From NCBI GenBank assembly GCA_946415245.1, contig CAMKRS010000011.1:1-53340 (forward strand): 53,340 nt of DNA. Direction: 5' to 3'. The first letter of the stretch is position 1; every line of letters starts with the position of its first letter. This stretch comes from an uncultured Prevotella sp. Lineage in GTDB: Bacteria; Bacteroidota; Bacteroidia; Bacteroidales; Bacteroidaceae. Position numbers and translations under genes: made by a program. Positions 6,901-18,428 of the stretch are shown in pieces. The notes under the pieces were generated by a model that saw only the letters and a list, made by a program, of their open reading frames with translations, did not search any database and was not told the origin of the DNA.

Positions 6901-8727
6901 TTAACGTTTTGCATCAAAAAGACCGTCAATATCCGTCTGCGGAAGAATTACCAAGATAGGTTTTCCGTCAGGCGTGTAGTTCACATTAGAACAAGAAAAA
7001 AGACTATTCACAATATTCTCCATCTCCTCATTCGACAAGACCTGTCCATAAGGAATGGCTGCGGCTCGTGCCAATGACAGATGCAACGACTGCGACACCG
7101 TCAGATCAATGGCCTGCGAAGCAGACCCGGTCATCGCATCATGTTCAGCAACATCAACCAGAATCTGTTGGATGAGTGCGATCGATTCCACACCTTCCAA
7201 GCCGGCAGGAATACCATTCACCGCAAAGGTGCCGCCACCCAGAGGACTGAGGTCAAAACCAAGAGAAGACAACTCTGGTAGAATCTGTTCCATTGTGACA
7301 CTGTCTGAAGGCGACAACTGCATGGTCTCTGGGAACAATAGACGTTGTGAAGCTGCCCCACCCTCTGCAGAACCGGCAGAAGCATAGCGTTCAAAAAGGA
7401 TACGGATATCAGCACGATGCTGGTCAATAACCATCAAACCGGACTTTACGGCAGTCATAATATACTGGCCCTTATACTGATAATGCACTGGCGAACGATC
7501 GGAAGGGAGATCGGAAGAAAGAAACGAAGTCTCAATTGCATCGGGGGCTGCAGGTGTTAGCCCTTCATAAAGTGTTTCCCATGAGGAGGGGGCACGGTGC
7601 GAGGAAGAAGAGGGATGGTCAAAGGGGTTATACGCTGGGTTATAAGTGACCTTCGGAGCCTGAACATTGTCACGAGAGGGGTCAAAAACAGGAATCTCCG
7701 GTTTGCCAACAGTATCGAAATCAATAGAGGGGATTTCACAGAACTTCCCGATGGCATCACGGACAACGGCCACCAACAACTGCCAGATGGCCTGCTCATT
7801 CTCAAACTTGATCTCAGTCTTCGTAGGATGGATATTCACGTCAATATCGGAAGGCTTAATATCAAAATAGAGGAAATACGGTGGTTGCATGCCCTCGGGA
7901 ACCAAACGCTCATAAGCAGTCATCACTGCCTTATGGAAATAGGGATGCTTCATATAACGGCCATTGACAAAGAAATAGTCATTGCCACCCTTTTTCCGGG
8001 CGGCCTCGGGTTTGGAGACGAAACCTGTCACACGACACATCACCGTATCGGCCTCCACAGGCAAGAGATCCTGACCATACTGTTTGCCAAACACATCGGT
8101 GATACGCTGACGCAGACTACTGGGCTTCAGATTCATCAGCTCTGCCCCATTATGATGGAAAGTGAAATGGATATCGGGATACACCAGCGCAATACGCTCA
8201 TAGGCGGTGAGGATATTGTTCAGTTCGGTGGCATTCGACTTCAGGAACTTCCTACGGGCAGGGACGTTATAAAAGAGGTTCTCAACACGGAAATTACAAC
8301 CCACAGGGCAGGCCACAGGCTGCTGGTCAATCATCTTCGAACCGGCAATGGTAAGCTGGGTTCCAATCTCGTCAGTCGCCATACGGGTCTGTAGTTCCAC
8401 CTGAGCCACAGCAGCAATCGATGCCAAGGCCTCACCCCGGAAGCCCATCGTATGGAGGGCAAAAAGATCATCGGCCTGCTTGATTTTCGACGTCGCATGA
8501 CGCTCAAAAGCCAAACGGGCATCCGTCGACGACATACCACAACCGTCGTCAATCACCTGAATAGAGGTTCGACCGGCATCAACCACAATCACATTAATAG
8601 TCTTGGCCCCAGCGTCAACTGCGTTCTCCACCAATTCCTTAATAACAGAAGCCGGGCGCTGAATTACCTCACCAGCAGCAATCTGGTTGGCAACACTATC
8701 GGGCAAAAGATGGATTATATCAGACAT
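6901..8727 (-). CDS. mutL: DNA mismatch repair protein MutL
   Basis: GHKL ATPase that links MutS mismatch recognition to strand removal. Motifs: [11 protein letters not shown] (31-41), DDGCGM (60-65), [12 protein letters not shown] (93-104), IGTQL (121-125) and the arm region [11 protein letters not shown]. Residues 340-415 are a Pro/Ser-rich linker; 416-608 are the dimerisation domain. Of the endonuclease motif DQHAx2Ex4E only DQH and the last Glu remain ([12 protein letters not shown], 435-446), and the later CPHGRP-type motif reads TPDGKP (585-590), so metal-dependent nicking is doubtful. The 608-residue length is normal. It is the last gene of the guaB-to-mutL operon, 34 bp after the OstA-like gene with only heptad repeats between. 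Confidence 0.95.
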   Translation of the reverse strand: MSDIIHLLPDSVANQIAAGEVIQRPASVIKELVENAVDAGAKTINVIVVDAGRTSIQVIDDGCGMSSTDARLAFERHATSKIKQADDLFALHTMGFRGEALASIAAVAQVELQTRMATDEIGTQLTIAGSKMIDQQPVACPVGCNFRVENLFYNVPARRKFLKSNATELNNILTAYERIALVYPDIHFTFHHNGAELMNLKPSSLRQRITDVFGKQYGQDLLPVEADTVMCRVTGFVSKPEAARKKGGNDYFFVNGRYMKHPYFHKAVMTAYERLVPEGMQPPYFLYFDIKPSDIDVNIHPTKTEIKFENEQAIWQLLVAVVRDAIGKFCEIPSIDFDTVGKPEIPVFDPSRDNVQAPKVTYNPAYNPFDHPSSSSHRAPSSWETLYEGLTPAAPDAIETSFLSSDLPSDRSPVHYQYKGQYIMTAVKSGLMVIDQHRADIRILFERYASAGSAEGGAASQRLLFPETMQLSPSDSVTMEQILPELSSLGFDLSPLGGGTFAVNGIPAGLEGVESIALIQQILVDVAEHDAMTGSASQAIDLTVSQSLHLSLARAAAIPYGQVLSNEEMENIVNSLFSCSNVNYTPDGKPILVILPQTDIDGLFDAKR

Positions 8728-8735
8728 AACGACCC

Positions 8736-8764
8736 ACTATTCACTATTAACTGTTCACTATTCA
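8736..8764. repeat. Heptad spacer repeat between mutL and the OstA-like gene
   Basis: Four imperfect TTCACTA/TTAACTG units in 29 bp fill the intergenic space and run to the stop codon of the OstA-like gene. Confidence 0.65.
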
Positions 8765-10336
8765 CTTCCTTTTCGGTCGCCAATTAAAGATATCATAGCG
8801 GTTCAAAGGACGTACATAATCATACCACGCAAAACCCTCCAGACGTTTCTTGGCTGGAGGAATCTGGTTGGGCGGATACATGGTACCCGACGTCTTTGGT
8901 GTCCAAACACGCTCTAACTTACGATCCTTCAAGAACATACGCATCTCCGTAGTTTCCTGATAGTTATAGATGATAGCCACAGAGTCGCCTTCTTCGAAAT
9001 AATAACCAATCAACACATTGTCCTTGGCTTGCGTCTCGTGGATCTTACCATCAACAAAATAGGCAAACATCTCTTTCGACGACACCTGATTATACAGAGT
9101 GGTATCACTCTTCAACTGCTGGATAGAAAAAGCATTACCGATAACGTGGGCACGGTTGATGAGCGAATCTTTCATGAAAACATCGATTTGGTCGCCCAAC
9201 AACTGCTGGTTATAGTTCCAGACAATGGGATCGAAATACATCGTCATACAGGAATCGAGGGAATTGTAGACCAACGAATCGCAGACGGCCTGCACATCAG
9301 TACGATAGGCACGAACATGATGATAGGCGTGGATCTTACGGTATACGGAGTCAGTCTCGATATTAAAAGTGACAACCTTCAGGGTATCAGCATGCATAAA
9401 CAAGGAATCGCCCTGAGAATAATCAATGGCCACGGCGGAGTCCGTACACAACGCATAACCGGTATTCTCCCAGTATTCACCATAGTTACCGGTCATCTTG
9501 TTCTTGTTAACAGAATCCACATAAATAACATTGCGGAAAGCCTGACTGAAACCCATCTTACTGTCGTAATAGACACTATCACCCACCATCGACTTGCCCT
9601 GATTGCGGAGAACAGAACGGTTCATCAACGTAGCCTGGTCTTTCTTTGTGTCGTAATAGCCTTCTTCAGAATAGATATGACTGTTACCCGAGATAATGTC
9701 CGAAGGACCAACGATATGGGCAATGGAACGGGCATTGTCGTAATAAAGGGTATCGGTGGTGAGATAGAACTTCGGACTCTTCATCTTCACATCGAAATTG
9801 AAGACCGACATTTTACTCTTCGTATTATACTCTCCCCAGTCAGAGGTCAACGTGGTCTGGCCATCCACCATCTTACCACCTTCGAAGAAATAGGCATTGT
9901 CATACAAACGGTCAAAGTCGAGGGAGTCGGTATAGAGCGTGGTCTTACGGTTTTTGAGCACCACGTTATATCGGGCCCTCGCCATCTGCTCGTTACCATC
10001 ATAATAGGCATAATCAGAGGTCAACGAGAGAGTGTCGCCCTGATACATCCGCACATGTCCGAAGGCCTCAAACGAATTGCTGGCCTCATAGAAATAGGCA
10101 CTGTCACAATAAAGACGGGCACCGACATGAGTAAAATGGACCTTCCCGTTGAGAATCGTGGCGTCAGGGTTCTTATATTGGTCGAAATGGAGGACATCAG
10201 CATGTACAAGATAGACACGCTTATCCTGAACGGCACGACGTGCCGGACGCTTTCTGGCAGGACGTTTCTTCTGGGCCTCAGCACCCGCCACGGCCAAAAG
10301 AAAAACAACTATCAGAAAATACACAATTTTCTTCAT
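8762..10336 (-). CDS. OstA/LptA-like periplasmic LPS-transport protein
   Basis: A 524-residue exported protein: signal peptide MKKIVYFLIVVFLLAVAGAE, a Lys/Arg-rich stretch, then repeated beta-strand modules such as YLVHADVLHFDQYKNPDA, TLSLTSDYAYYDGNEQMA and KFYLTTDTLYYDNARSIAH, characteristic of the OstA/LptA jelly-roll fold. LptA-type proteins bridge LPS from the inner membrane to LptD. This one is much longer than LptA (about 185 residues) and lacks the LptD barrel, so it matches the Bacteroidota OstA-like family. Its place after two parvulin chaperones supports an outer-membrane assembly role, as does lptB elsewhere in the window. Whether it replaces LptA or has another role is not known from sequence. 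Confidence 0.82.
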   Translation of the reverse strand: MKKIVYFLIVVFLLAVAGAEAQKKRPARKRPARRAVQDKRVYLVHADVLHFDQYKNPDATILNGKVHFTHVGARLYCDSAYFYEASNSFEAFGHVRMYQGDTLSLTSDYAYYDGNEQMARARYNVVLKNRKTTLYTDSLDFDRLYDNAYFFEGGKMVDGQTTLTSDWGEYNTKSKMSVFNFDVKMKSPKFYLTTDTLYYDNARSIAHIVGPSDIISGNSHIYSEEGYYDTKKDQATLMNRSVLRNQGKSMVGDSVYYDSKMGFSQAFRNVIYVDSVNKNKMTGNYGEYWENTGYALCTDSAVAIDYSQGDSLFMHADTLKVVTFNIETDSVYRKIHAYHHVRAYRTDVQAVCDSLVYNSLDSCMTMYFDPIVWNYNQQLLGDQIDVFMKDSLINRAHVIGNAFSIQQLKSDTTLYNQVSSKEMFAYFVDGKIHETQAKDNVLIGYYFEEGDSVAIIYNYQETTEMRMFLKDRKLERVWTPKTSGTMYPPNQIPPAKKRLEGFAWYDYVRPLNRYDIFNWRPKRK

Positions 10337-10340
10337 CTGT

Positions 10341-10413
10341 TCTACCTCTATTCTACCTCTACGCTTCGCCCTAGCTACGCCCTTGCTACGACCTTGCTAC
10401 GACCTTGCTACGT
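10341..10413. repeat. 11-bp tandem repeats in the surA/OstA-like spacer
   Basis: Two copies of TCTACCTCTAT/C (10341-10362) and four copies of CCTTGCTACGA-type units (10370-10413) fill the 82-bp spacer. Units are exactly 11 bp. The transcript therefore carries repeated CGTAGCAAGGT and AGAGGTAGAAT segments just before the OstA-like start. Confidence 0.8.
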
Positions 10414-10418
10414 CGAAG

Positions 10419-11849
10419 CTACTTAAACCACCCTTCGTACTCGAATTTACAGTCGCGATAATTATCGTTCAAACGGGTATAGACCGACTTAATCTTATCA
10501 ACCACCCACTGATGAATACACTCTTCATTGCGCTTATTAAGCACGACATCCTTCATCACCTGGAAATCTTCCGTGATAGAAGCCTTATGACCATCCACAC
10601 GGTTCTTCAACTTGACGATAGCACAGACGGTCTTACCACGCTGGTTGATCATTTGAAAAGCCTGCGAGATCTGTCCTACCTGCATGGTATCCACCACTTT
10701 GGCCACCTCCTGAGGCAACTCCTGCATCTGGAACTTCGAAGAGATACGGCCCGTCTGCATATTGGTATTCGACATCAAACCCTTGTTATTACGCGTATCC
10801 TTGTCATCAGACAACAGACTAGCGGCCTCCTCAAAGGAGAACTGTTCTTTGCGGATATCAGCTGCAATAGAGTCCAGACGATCAATCGCTTTCTCAATAG
10901 CCTCATCAGAAACCACAGGCTTCTTCAAAATATGACGCACGTTGACTTTGTCACCACGCTTCTCCACAAGTTGGATAATATGGAAACCGAACTCCGACTC
11001 CACAATCTTCGAGATCTTCTTCGGATCAGTGAGATTGAAGGCCACAGCAGCAAAGGCGGGATCAAGGGTAGCACGACCCATCAGGCCTAATTCTCCTCCT
11101 TGACGGGCAGAACCCGGGTCTTCAGAATAGAGACGGGCAAGGGCCTGGAAAGTGGTCTCGCCTTTCGTCACACGCTCCGTATATTCACGTAACTCTTCCT
11201 TCACACGATTGATCTCCTCAGGGTCAATACGCGGCGTCAATGTCACGATCTGTACCTCCACTTCGGTAGGAACATAGGGAAGACTGTCCTGTGGCAGATT
11301 GCTGAAATAACGACGAACATCAGCCGGCGTTACAGAGATATCCTCTACCAGCTTCATTTTCATCTTCTGGATCTTACGACGGTCACGCATCTCCTGACGC
11401 AGTTCTTGACGCATCTGAGAAATCGTCTGGTGCTTGTATTCCTCCAAACGCTCACGGGAGCCATCCACCATCTCCAACCAATAGCTGATCTGCTGTTCCA
11501 CTTCCTGAGCCACATCGGCTTCCGTCACCTCAATACTGTCGATATCAGCCTGATGGAGGAAGAGTTTGTTTACAGCGATCTGCTCGGGAATCGTACAATC
11601 GGGATCCCCACTCCACTTCACACCTTCCATAGCGGCCTGCATTCGCATAGCCTCTACATCTGATTTCAACACAGCCTCATCGCCAACCACCCAGATCACC
11701 TCGTCAATCACGGCGTGCTGTGGTACGGAGAGAGCGGAGTCTGCTGGTACCTGACCTGGCATCGACTTCGGGGCATGAGGAATAGATGCAATACCCATAA
11801 AAGGCACTGCCAGAAAGAGGGCGAATATTAGATTTCTTGTTGTCTTCAT
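10419..11849 (-). CDS. surA: SurA-like periplasmic peptidyl-prolyl isomerase
   Basis: A 476-residue exported chaperone: signal peptide (residues 1-22), an N-terminal chaperone region (HAVIDEVIWVVGDEAVLKSD, 45-64), then two parvulin-like domains, about 177-290 (EVQIVTLTP ... GFHIIQLVEKRG) and 293-400 (NVRHILKKP). This is the SurA plan, and SurA escorts unfolded outer-membrane proteins to the BAM complex. Its start overlaps the stop of the other parvulin gene as TAATG (11849-11851), so translation is coupled. The second parvulin domain is more divergent. The product is likely periplasmic; assignment to SurA rests on architecture and neighbours. Confidence 0.88.
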   Translation of the reverse strand: MKTTRNLIFALFLAVPFMGIASIPHAPKSMPGQVPADSALSVPQHAVIDEVIWVVGDEAVLKSDVEAMRMQAAMEGVKWSGDPDCTIPEQIAVNKLFLHQADIDSIEVTEADVAQEVEQQISYWLEMVDGSRERLEEYKHQTISQMRQELRQEMRDRRKIQKMKMKLVEDISVTPADVRRYFSNLPQDSLPYVPTEVEVQIVTLTPRIDPEEINRVKEELREYTERVTKGETTFQALARLYSEDPGSARQGGELGLMGRATLDPAFAAVAFNLTDPKKISKIVESEFGFHIIQLVEKRGDKVNVRHILKKPVVSDEAIEKAIDRLDSIAADIRKEQFSFEEAASLLSDDKDTRNNKGLMSNTNMQTGRISSKFQMQELPQEVAKVVDTMQVGQISQAFQMINQRGKTVCAIVKLKNRVDGHKASITEDFQVMKDVVLNKRNEECIHQWVVDKIKSVYTRLNDNYRDCKFEYEGWFK

Positions 11850-13291
11850 TAATGCTTATTTACGGTTTTCAAAACATCCTTATTCACAGAGAAGGAATAT
11901 TTTTGCCGGAGGTCATATACCCAAGCCTTCTCCAACATATCCTGATAATCAGCAACCACCTGTCCGCGTACGTCTGTATAGTTCTCAGGACGCTTCAGTT
12001 TCTTGCCATAGACGGCTGAGATGGGGTAATCCTTCAGTACTGCTGCCTGCTTGTCGTTGGCACCGTCCTTAGGAGCGGTCTTGAAGACTTCCGTATCAAC
12101 AAGTGCATTATCACCTGGTTTGAAGATACCGATTTCCACACGGATACGCACCACAGAGTCTGGATTGAACGTTGAGCGCAACTGATCTGCCCACTGGTCG
12201 AAAGGCAACTTCTTCACACATTTCTTCACAGCCTTCACATCAGCCTTATCTCTCACATGATAGGCAATACCCTTATAACGGGGCTCAGACCAGACGTAGT
12301 CCTTCTGATGATCCTTGAAATAGGCCTGCAGACCGGCTTCGTCGGTACTGCCCTTGTCCCAGACCACCTGTTTGCTAATCTCATAGAGCAACAAACCATC
12401 GTGATATTCCTTCATCAGGTATTTCATCTCTGGATCAGCAGCCGCCAACGAGTCAGCACGACGGTCCATCACCTTCTGTGCAGTCAGCGAACCGGAAGAG
12501 GCATCCACCTCACTCTTGACACGCTGCTTGGCAATCTGCTCACGGATACCCTGCTGCTCGATGCTCTTCACAATCTGGGTCTTCAACGAATCGAAGGGCT
12601 CCAATTGCTTACGACCTTTCATCAGAATCACATGCCAACCTGCGGGCGACTGCACGGGTTGACTCATCTCACCTGTCTGCAAGGCATAGGCGGCATCCTC
12701 AAACTCCTTGAAAGCCTGATTGGGACCAATCCAATAGGGCAGTTGTCCGCCATTGGCACCTGTCGACTTATCATCGGACACCTTCTTGGCAAGCTCAGCA
12801 AAATCAGCGCCACCTCTCAGAGCCTTATAGATAGAGTCGATGCGCTGCTTGGCCTTGTTCTGCTCAGTCTGGGTAGCCTGCGTAGAAACCCTGATCATGA
12901 TGTGAGCAGGCAATATCAAACCACGGGGACCTATTTGTTCCTTGGCACGGTCATAGGTTTTCTTAGCTTCCACAAGCACATCAGCATCAGTGACCATCGT
13001 AGGACGCACCTGCTGATCACGATACATGGTATATTCCTGCTTGAATGAGGTCAGCGTATCATAATGAGCATCGAGGGCGGCTGCCACCTTCAACTTATAA
13101 TTGATGAACAGGTCCACATACTCATCCACCGACTTCTTGTCAATCACATCGGCACCATTGTTCTTGTTGTAGGAATACTCAAACTCAGAACGGGGCACAG
13201 GCACACCATTGACAGTCATTATAATCGGATCTGTCTGAGCTACTGCGGCAGTGCTCATCAGACAGGCCGCCAGGATCATCTTTAGCTTCAT
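11849..13291 (-). CDS. Exported parvulin-type peptidyl-prolyl isomerase
   Basis: A 480-residue protein from the ATG at 13291 (MKLKMILAACLMSTAAVAQ, a clear signal peptide; an upstream TTG would overlap guaB and is less likely). Residues about 125-235 form a parvulin rotamase domain (LPAHIMIRVST, GADFAELAKKVSDD, GGQLPYWIG, SPAGWHVILMKGRK). A second, divergent unit follows (about 330-440). It is PpiD/SurA-like but has a cleavable signal rather than an anchor. Lying between guaB and surA, it probably acts on outer-membrane or periplasmic clients together with SurA; division of labour between the two is not known. Confidence 0.85.
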   Translation of the reverse strand: MKLKMILAACLMSTAAVAQTDPIIMTVNGVPVPRSEFEYSYNKNNGADVIDKKSVDEYVDLFINYKLKVAAALDAHYDTLTSFKQEYTMYRDQQVRPTMVTDADVLVEAKKTYDRAKEQIGPRGLILPAHIMIRVSTQATQTEQNKAKQRIDSIYKALRGGADFAELAKKVSDDKSTGANGGQLPYWIGPNQAFKEFEDAAYALQTGEMSQPVQSPAGWHVILMKGRKQLEPFDSLKTQIVKSIEQQGIREQIAKQRVKSEVDASSGSLTAQKVMDRRADSLAAADPEMKYLMKEYHDGLLLYEISKQVVWDKGSTDEAGLQAYFKDHQKDYVWSEPRYKGIAYHVRDKADVKAVKKCVKKLPFDQWADQLRSTFNPDSVVRIRVEIGIFKPGDNALVDTEVFKTAPKDGANDKQAAVLKDYPISAVYGKKLKRPENYTDVRGQVVADYQDMLEKAWVYDLRQKYSFSVNKDVLKTVNKH

Positions 13292-13323
13292 CTGCTTAAT
13301 TCGTATAATTCGTTGTTCTAAAA

Positions 13324-14962
<1,639 letters not shown>

Positions 14963-14963
14963 C

Positions 14964-17144
14964 TTAGTTCGCCATTTCCGATAGGAACTTAATACGGACG
15001 AGTCTGATCTCATCCTCCGAATAATCGCCGCCTAACTCATCCTGGGCCACACTCAGGCGATCGGTATCCGACTCCGAGAAATAATCATAAATATCATCGA
15101 TATGGTCCTCATCCATCACCTCTTCAAGGAAATAGTCGATATTCAACTTAGTACCGCTATAGACGATAGCCTCTATCTCCGACAACAACTCATCGAAATC
15201 AATACCTTGAGAATTGGCAATATCATCGAGGGCCACCTGACGGTCGATACTCTGGATAATCTTCACCTTCAACATCGATTTCTTGGCGACCGTACGTACA
15301 CGCATGTCCACCTGACGCTCAATCTCGTTCTCGTCGCAGTATTTCTTGATGAGATCCACGAACTCCTTCGCATAGGGTTGCTTTACTTTTCCTTCACCCA
15401 CACCTTGGATATTCTTCAACTCTTCGAGTGTCACAGGATAGTCGGTGGCCATCTGATCGATACTCACATCCTGGAAGATGACATAAGGTGGACGCTCCAT
15501 CCGCTTCGATACCTTCTTACGCAAGTCGCGCAACATTGCGGCTAACGTGGGATCGAGGGCACCTGCCGCACCTTCGTGCTCACTACTATCGATCTCGTCG
15601 CTGAACTCGGCATCCTTCACAATCATAAATGACTGCGGATCCTTCAGGAATTTTTTGCCAGCAGAGGTAATCTTCAAGATACCATAGTTCTCCACCTCCT
15701 TCTTCAGATAGCCCATAAGCAGTGCCTGACGGATCACTGGGTTCCAGATTTTCGGATCGTCATCTTCCCCAATGCCAAACTCATCAAGCTCATGATGCTT
15801 GTGGGCAATAATCTCCTCCGTCTCCTTACCGATGATAAAATCTATCACATAGTCCGAACGGAAATTCTCTTTTATGCGCTGAATCACCTGCAAGACCGTC
15901 ACCAACTGGTTCATGGCCTCGATCTTTGTCTTCGGATGCAGACAGTTGTCGCAGTTGCCACAGTTCTCCCGGTCATAAATCTCACCAAAATAATGCAACA
16001 GCATCTTCCTACGACAGACACTGGTCTCAGCATATGCAGCCGTCTCTACGAGTAATTGTCGGCCGATATCCTGCTCGGCCACAGGCTTACCCTCCATAAA
16101 CTTCTCCAACTTATCGAGGTCTTTGCTCGAATAGAAGGCCAGACAGATACCCTCACCACCATCGCGACCAGCACGTCCTGTCTCCTGGTAATAGCCTTCA
16201 AGCGATTTGGGGATATCGTAGTGGATCACAAAACGCACATCGGGCTTGTCGATACCCATACCAAAGGCAATAGTAGCCACAATCACGTCAATATTCTCCA
16301 TCAAGAAATCGTCCTGCGTCTGGGTACGTGTGGGAGAATCGAGACCAGCATGATAAGCAGCCGCCTTGATATCATTGGCTCTGAGGATAGCCGCCAACTC
16401 CTCTACCTTCTTTCGTGAGAGACAGTAAATGATACCACTCTTACCCGGATGCTGCTTGATGAAGCGGATAATGTCTTTATCCACATCCTTCGTCTTCGAA
16501 CGCACCTCATAGTACAGGTTCGGACGGTTAAACGAGCTTTTGAACTCCTTGGCATCCAAAATACCTAAGTTCTTCTTGATATCCGAGCGCACCTTATCGG
16601 TAGCCGTAGCCGTCAGCGCAATGATGGGCGCCTTTCCGATCTCGTTCACAATCGGACGGATACGACGGTACTCCGGACGGAAGTCATGTCCCCACTCCGA
16701 GATACAATGAGCCTCATCGACGGCATAGAAAGAGATTTTCACCGACTTGAGAAATTCTACGTTTTCTTCCTTCGTAAGCGACTCGGGCGCCACATAAAGC
16801 AGTTTTGTGATGCCTGCCTGAATATCCGACTTCACCTGATCGATAGCTGCCTTATTCAGCGATGAGTTAAGATAATGAGCTGTGCCTTCATGCTCACTCA
16901 ACTGTGAGATGAAGTCCACCTGATTCTTCATCAAGGCAATCAGTGGCGATATCACGATAGCTACGCCGTCCATCAACAGCGAGGGCAACTGATAGCAGAG
17001 CGACTTGCCGCCGCCCGTGGGCATCAGCACAAAGGTATCCTTGCCATCCAGCAGATTCTGGATGATTTTCTCTTGGTCACCTTTGAATTTGTCAAAGCCG
17101 AAATACTTCTTCAGTGCTTCATGCAGATTGGCTTTTTTCGTCAT
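14964..17144 (-). CDS. recQ: ATP-dependent DNA helicase RecQ
   Basis: 3'-5' helicase acting on forks and recombination intermediates. Walker A MPTGGGKSLCYQLP (about 40-53), DEAH box AVDEAHCISEWGHDFRPEY, motif III TATAT, motif VI YYQETGRAGRDGGEG. The RQC zinc cysteines are seen as CRRKMLLHYFGE and CGNCDNC, followed by a winged helix. An HRDC domain lies near 535-605 (RPPYVIFQDVSIDQMATDYP). At 726 residues it exceeds E. coli RecQ (about 610) because of an acidic C-terminal extension (about 610-726) rich in Asp/Glu. It follows clpX by 48 bp, so it may be the tail of the tig-clpP-clpX transcription unit. Confidence 0.95.
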   Translation of the reverse strand: MTKKANLHEALKKYFGFDKFKGDQEKIIQNLLDGKDTFVLMPTGGGKSLCYQLPSLLMDGVAIVISPLIALMKNQVDFISQLSEHEGTAHYLNSSLNKAAIDQVKSDIQAGITKLLYVAPESLTKEENVEFLKSVKISFYAVDEAHCISEWGHDFRPEYRRIRPIVNEIGKAPIIALTATATDKVRSDIKKNLGILDAKEFKSSFNRPNLYYEVRSKTKDVDKDIIRFIKQHPGKSGIIYCLSRKKVEELAAILRANDIKAAAYHAGLDSPTRTQTQDDFLMENIDVIVATIAFGMGIDKPDVRFVIHYDIPKSLEGYYQETGRAGRDGGEGICLAFYSSKDLDKLEKFMEGKPVAEQDIGRQLLVETAAYAETSVCRRKMLLHYFGEIYDRENCGNCDNCLHPKTKIEAMNQLVTVLQVIQRIKENFRSDYVIDFIIGKETEEIIAHKHHELDEFGIGEDDDPKIWNPVIRQALLMGYLKKEVENYGILKITSAGKKFLKDPQSFMIVKDAEFSDEIDSSEHEGAAGALDPTLAAMLRDLRKKVSKRMERPPYVIFQDVSIDQMATDYPVTLEELKNIQGVGEGKVKQPYAKEFVDLIKKYCDENEIERQVDMRVRTVAKKSMLKVKIIQSIDRQVALDDIANSQGIDFDELLSEIEAIVYSGTKLNIDYFLEEVMDEDHIDDIYDYFSESDTDRLSVAQDELGGDYSEDEIRLVRIKFLSEMAN

Positions 17145-17192
17145 ATCATTTCCTTCTTTCGTTTGTGTAATAGGCTTGTAGCAGTTGTTATC

Positions 17193-18428
17193 TTAGGAAG
17201 CCAGCCGCTGCAGTTGCGACTTCTCCAATTGCTGCAATGCATACTTGGCTGTCACTTCAAATTTCTTAACTTTCTTTGACGGAATCTCAAACATCGTATC
17301 CATCATCACAGTCTCCACAATAGAACGCAGGCCACGGGCACCGAGTTTATACTCTACGGCCTTGTCAACAATCACTTTCAGCGCCTCCTCAGTAAACGTC
17401 AGTTTGATACCATCCATCTCGAAAAGTTTCTCATACTGTTTTACAATGGAATTTTTGGGTTCGGTAAGAATCTTGGCCAAGGCCTCACGATCGAGCGGAT
17501 CTAAATAGGTCAGAACAGGAAGACGTCCAATAATCTCAGGTATCAACCCAAATGACTTCAAATCCTGAGGCACAATATATTTCATCAGATTCTCCTTGTC
17601 AATTTTTGCAACATTCTGTACCGAATTATAACCCACCACATGCGTATTCATTCTTTGGGCAATCTTACGCTCAATGCCATCGAAGGCACCACCACAGATG
17701 AAGAGGATATTTCTCGTATCCACAGAGATATACTCCTGATCAGGATGCTTACGTCCACCCTTAGGCGGCACGTTTACATTGGTACCCTCCAACAGCTTGA
17801 GCAATCCCTGTTGCACACCCTCACCACTCACGTCACGGGTGATGGAGGGATTGTCGCTCTTGCGAGCTATCTTGTCGATTTCATCTATAAAGACGATACC
17901 ACGCTGGGCTGCAGCCACATCATAGTCGGCCACCTGCAACAGACGCGTGAGGATACTCTCCACATCCTCGCCCACATAGCCAGCCTCAGTAAATACAGTG
18001 GCATCGACAATGGTAAAAGGCACATCGAGCAACTTGGCGATAGTACGTGCCAACAAAGTCTTTCCTGTACCCGTAGAGCCCACCATGATGATATTACTCT
18101 TCTCAATCTCCACACCGTCCTTGTCAGCGGGTTGCTGCAAACGTTTATAGTGATTGTAAACAGCCACCGAAAGGAAGCGCTTGGCCTGATCCTGACCAAT
18201 GACATACTGGTCCAGATAGTCCTTGATCTCCACGGGTTTGGGCACAGACACCGTCTGTTTACCAGAACGGCGGTTGCCGCTAGCCTTAGGAGCATCCGTG
18301 AGATTCTCCTGCACAATACGATAGGCCTGCTCCGCACAGTTCTCGCAGATATAGCCATTCACACCCGTGATGAGCAGTCTGCACTCCATTTCCGTCCTTC
18401 CGCAGAAGCTACATGCCTTCTTTACCAT
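17193..18428 (-). CDS. clpX: ATP-dependent Clp protease, ATPase subunit ClpX
   Basis: AAA+ unfoldase that feeds substrates to ClpP. The 411-residue protein starts with a C4 zinc-binding domain ([15 protein letters not shown]), then Walker [14 protein letters not shown] (family usually has GPTGSGKT), pore loop GYVGEDV, Walker [11 protein letters not shown] and the C-terminal sensor region [13 protein letters not shown] ClpP-binding IGF-type loop was not obvious by eye. Its ATG overlaps the clpP stop as TAATG (18428-18430), which implies translational coupling. Start [10 protein letters not shown] is well placed for the zinc domain. Confidence 0.96.
   Translation of the reverse strand: MVKKACSFCGRTEMECRLLITGVNGYICENCAEQAYRIVQENLTDAPKASGNRRSGKQTVSVPKPVEIKDYLDQYVIGQDQAKRFLSVAVYNHYKRLQQPADKDGVEIEKSNIIMVGSTGTGKTLLARTIAKLLDVPFTIVDATVFTEAGYVGEDVESILTRLLQVADYDVAAAQRGIVFIDEIDKIARKSDNPSITRDVSGEGVQQGLLKLLEGTNVNVPPKGGRKHPDQEYISVDTRNILFICGGAFDGIERKIAQRMNTHVVGYNSVQNVAKIDKENLMKYIVPQDLKSFGLIPEIIGRLPVLTYLDPLDREALAKILTEPKNSIVKQYEKLFEMDGIKLTFTEEALKVIVDKAVEYKLGARGLRSIVETVMMDTMFEIPSKKVKKFEVTAKYALQQLEKSQLQRLAS

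Noticed and set aside
7597..8394. 265-codon rightward frame opposite mutL
   Set aside because: Antisense shadow of a clear MutL gene.
9029..10426. 465-codon rightward frame opposite the OstA-like gene
   Set aside because: Antisense shadow; the opposite strand has a signal peptide and OstA motifs, and this translation has no recognisable domain.
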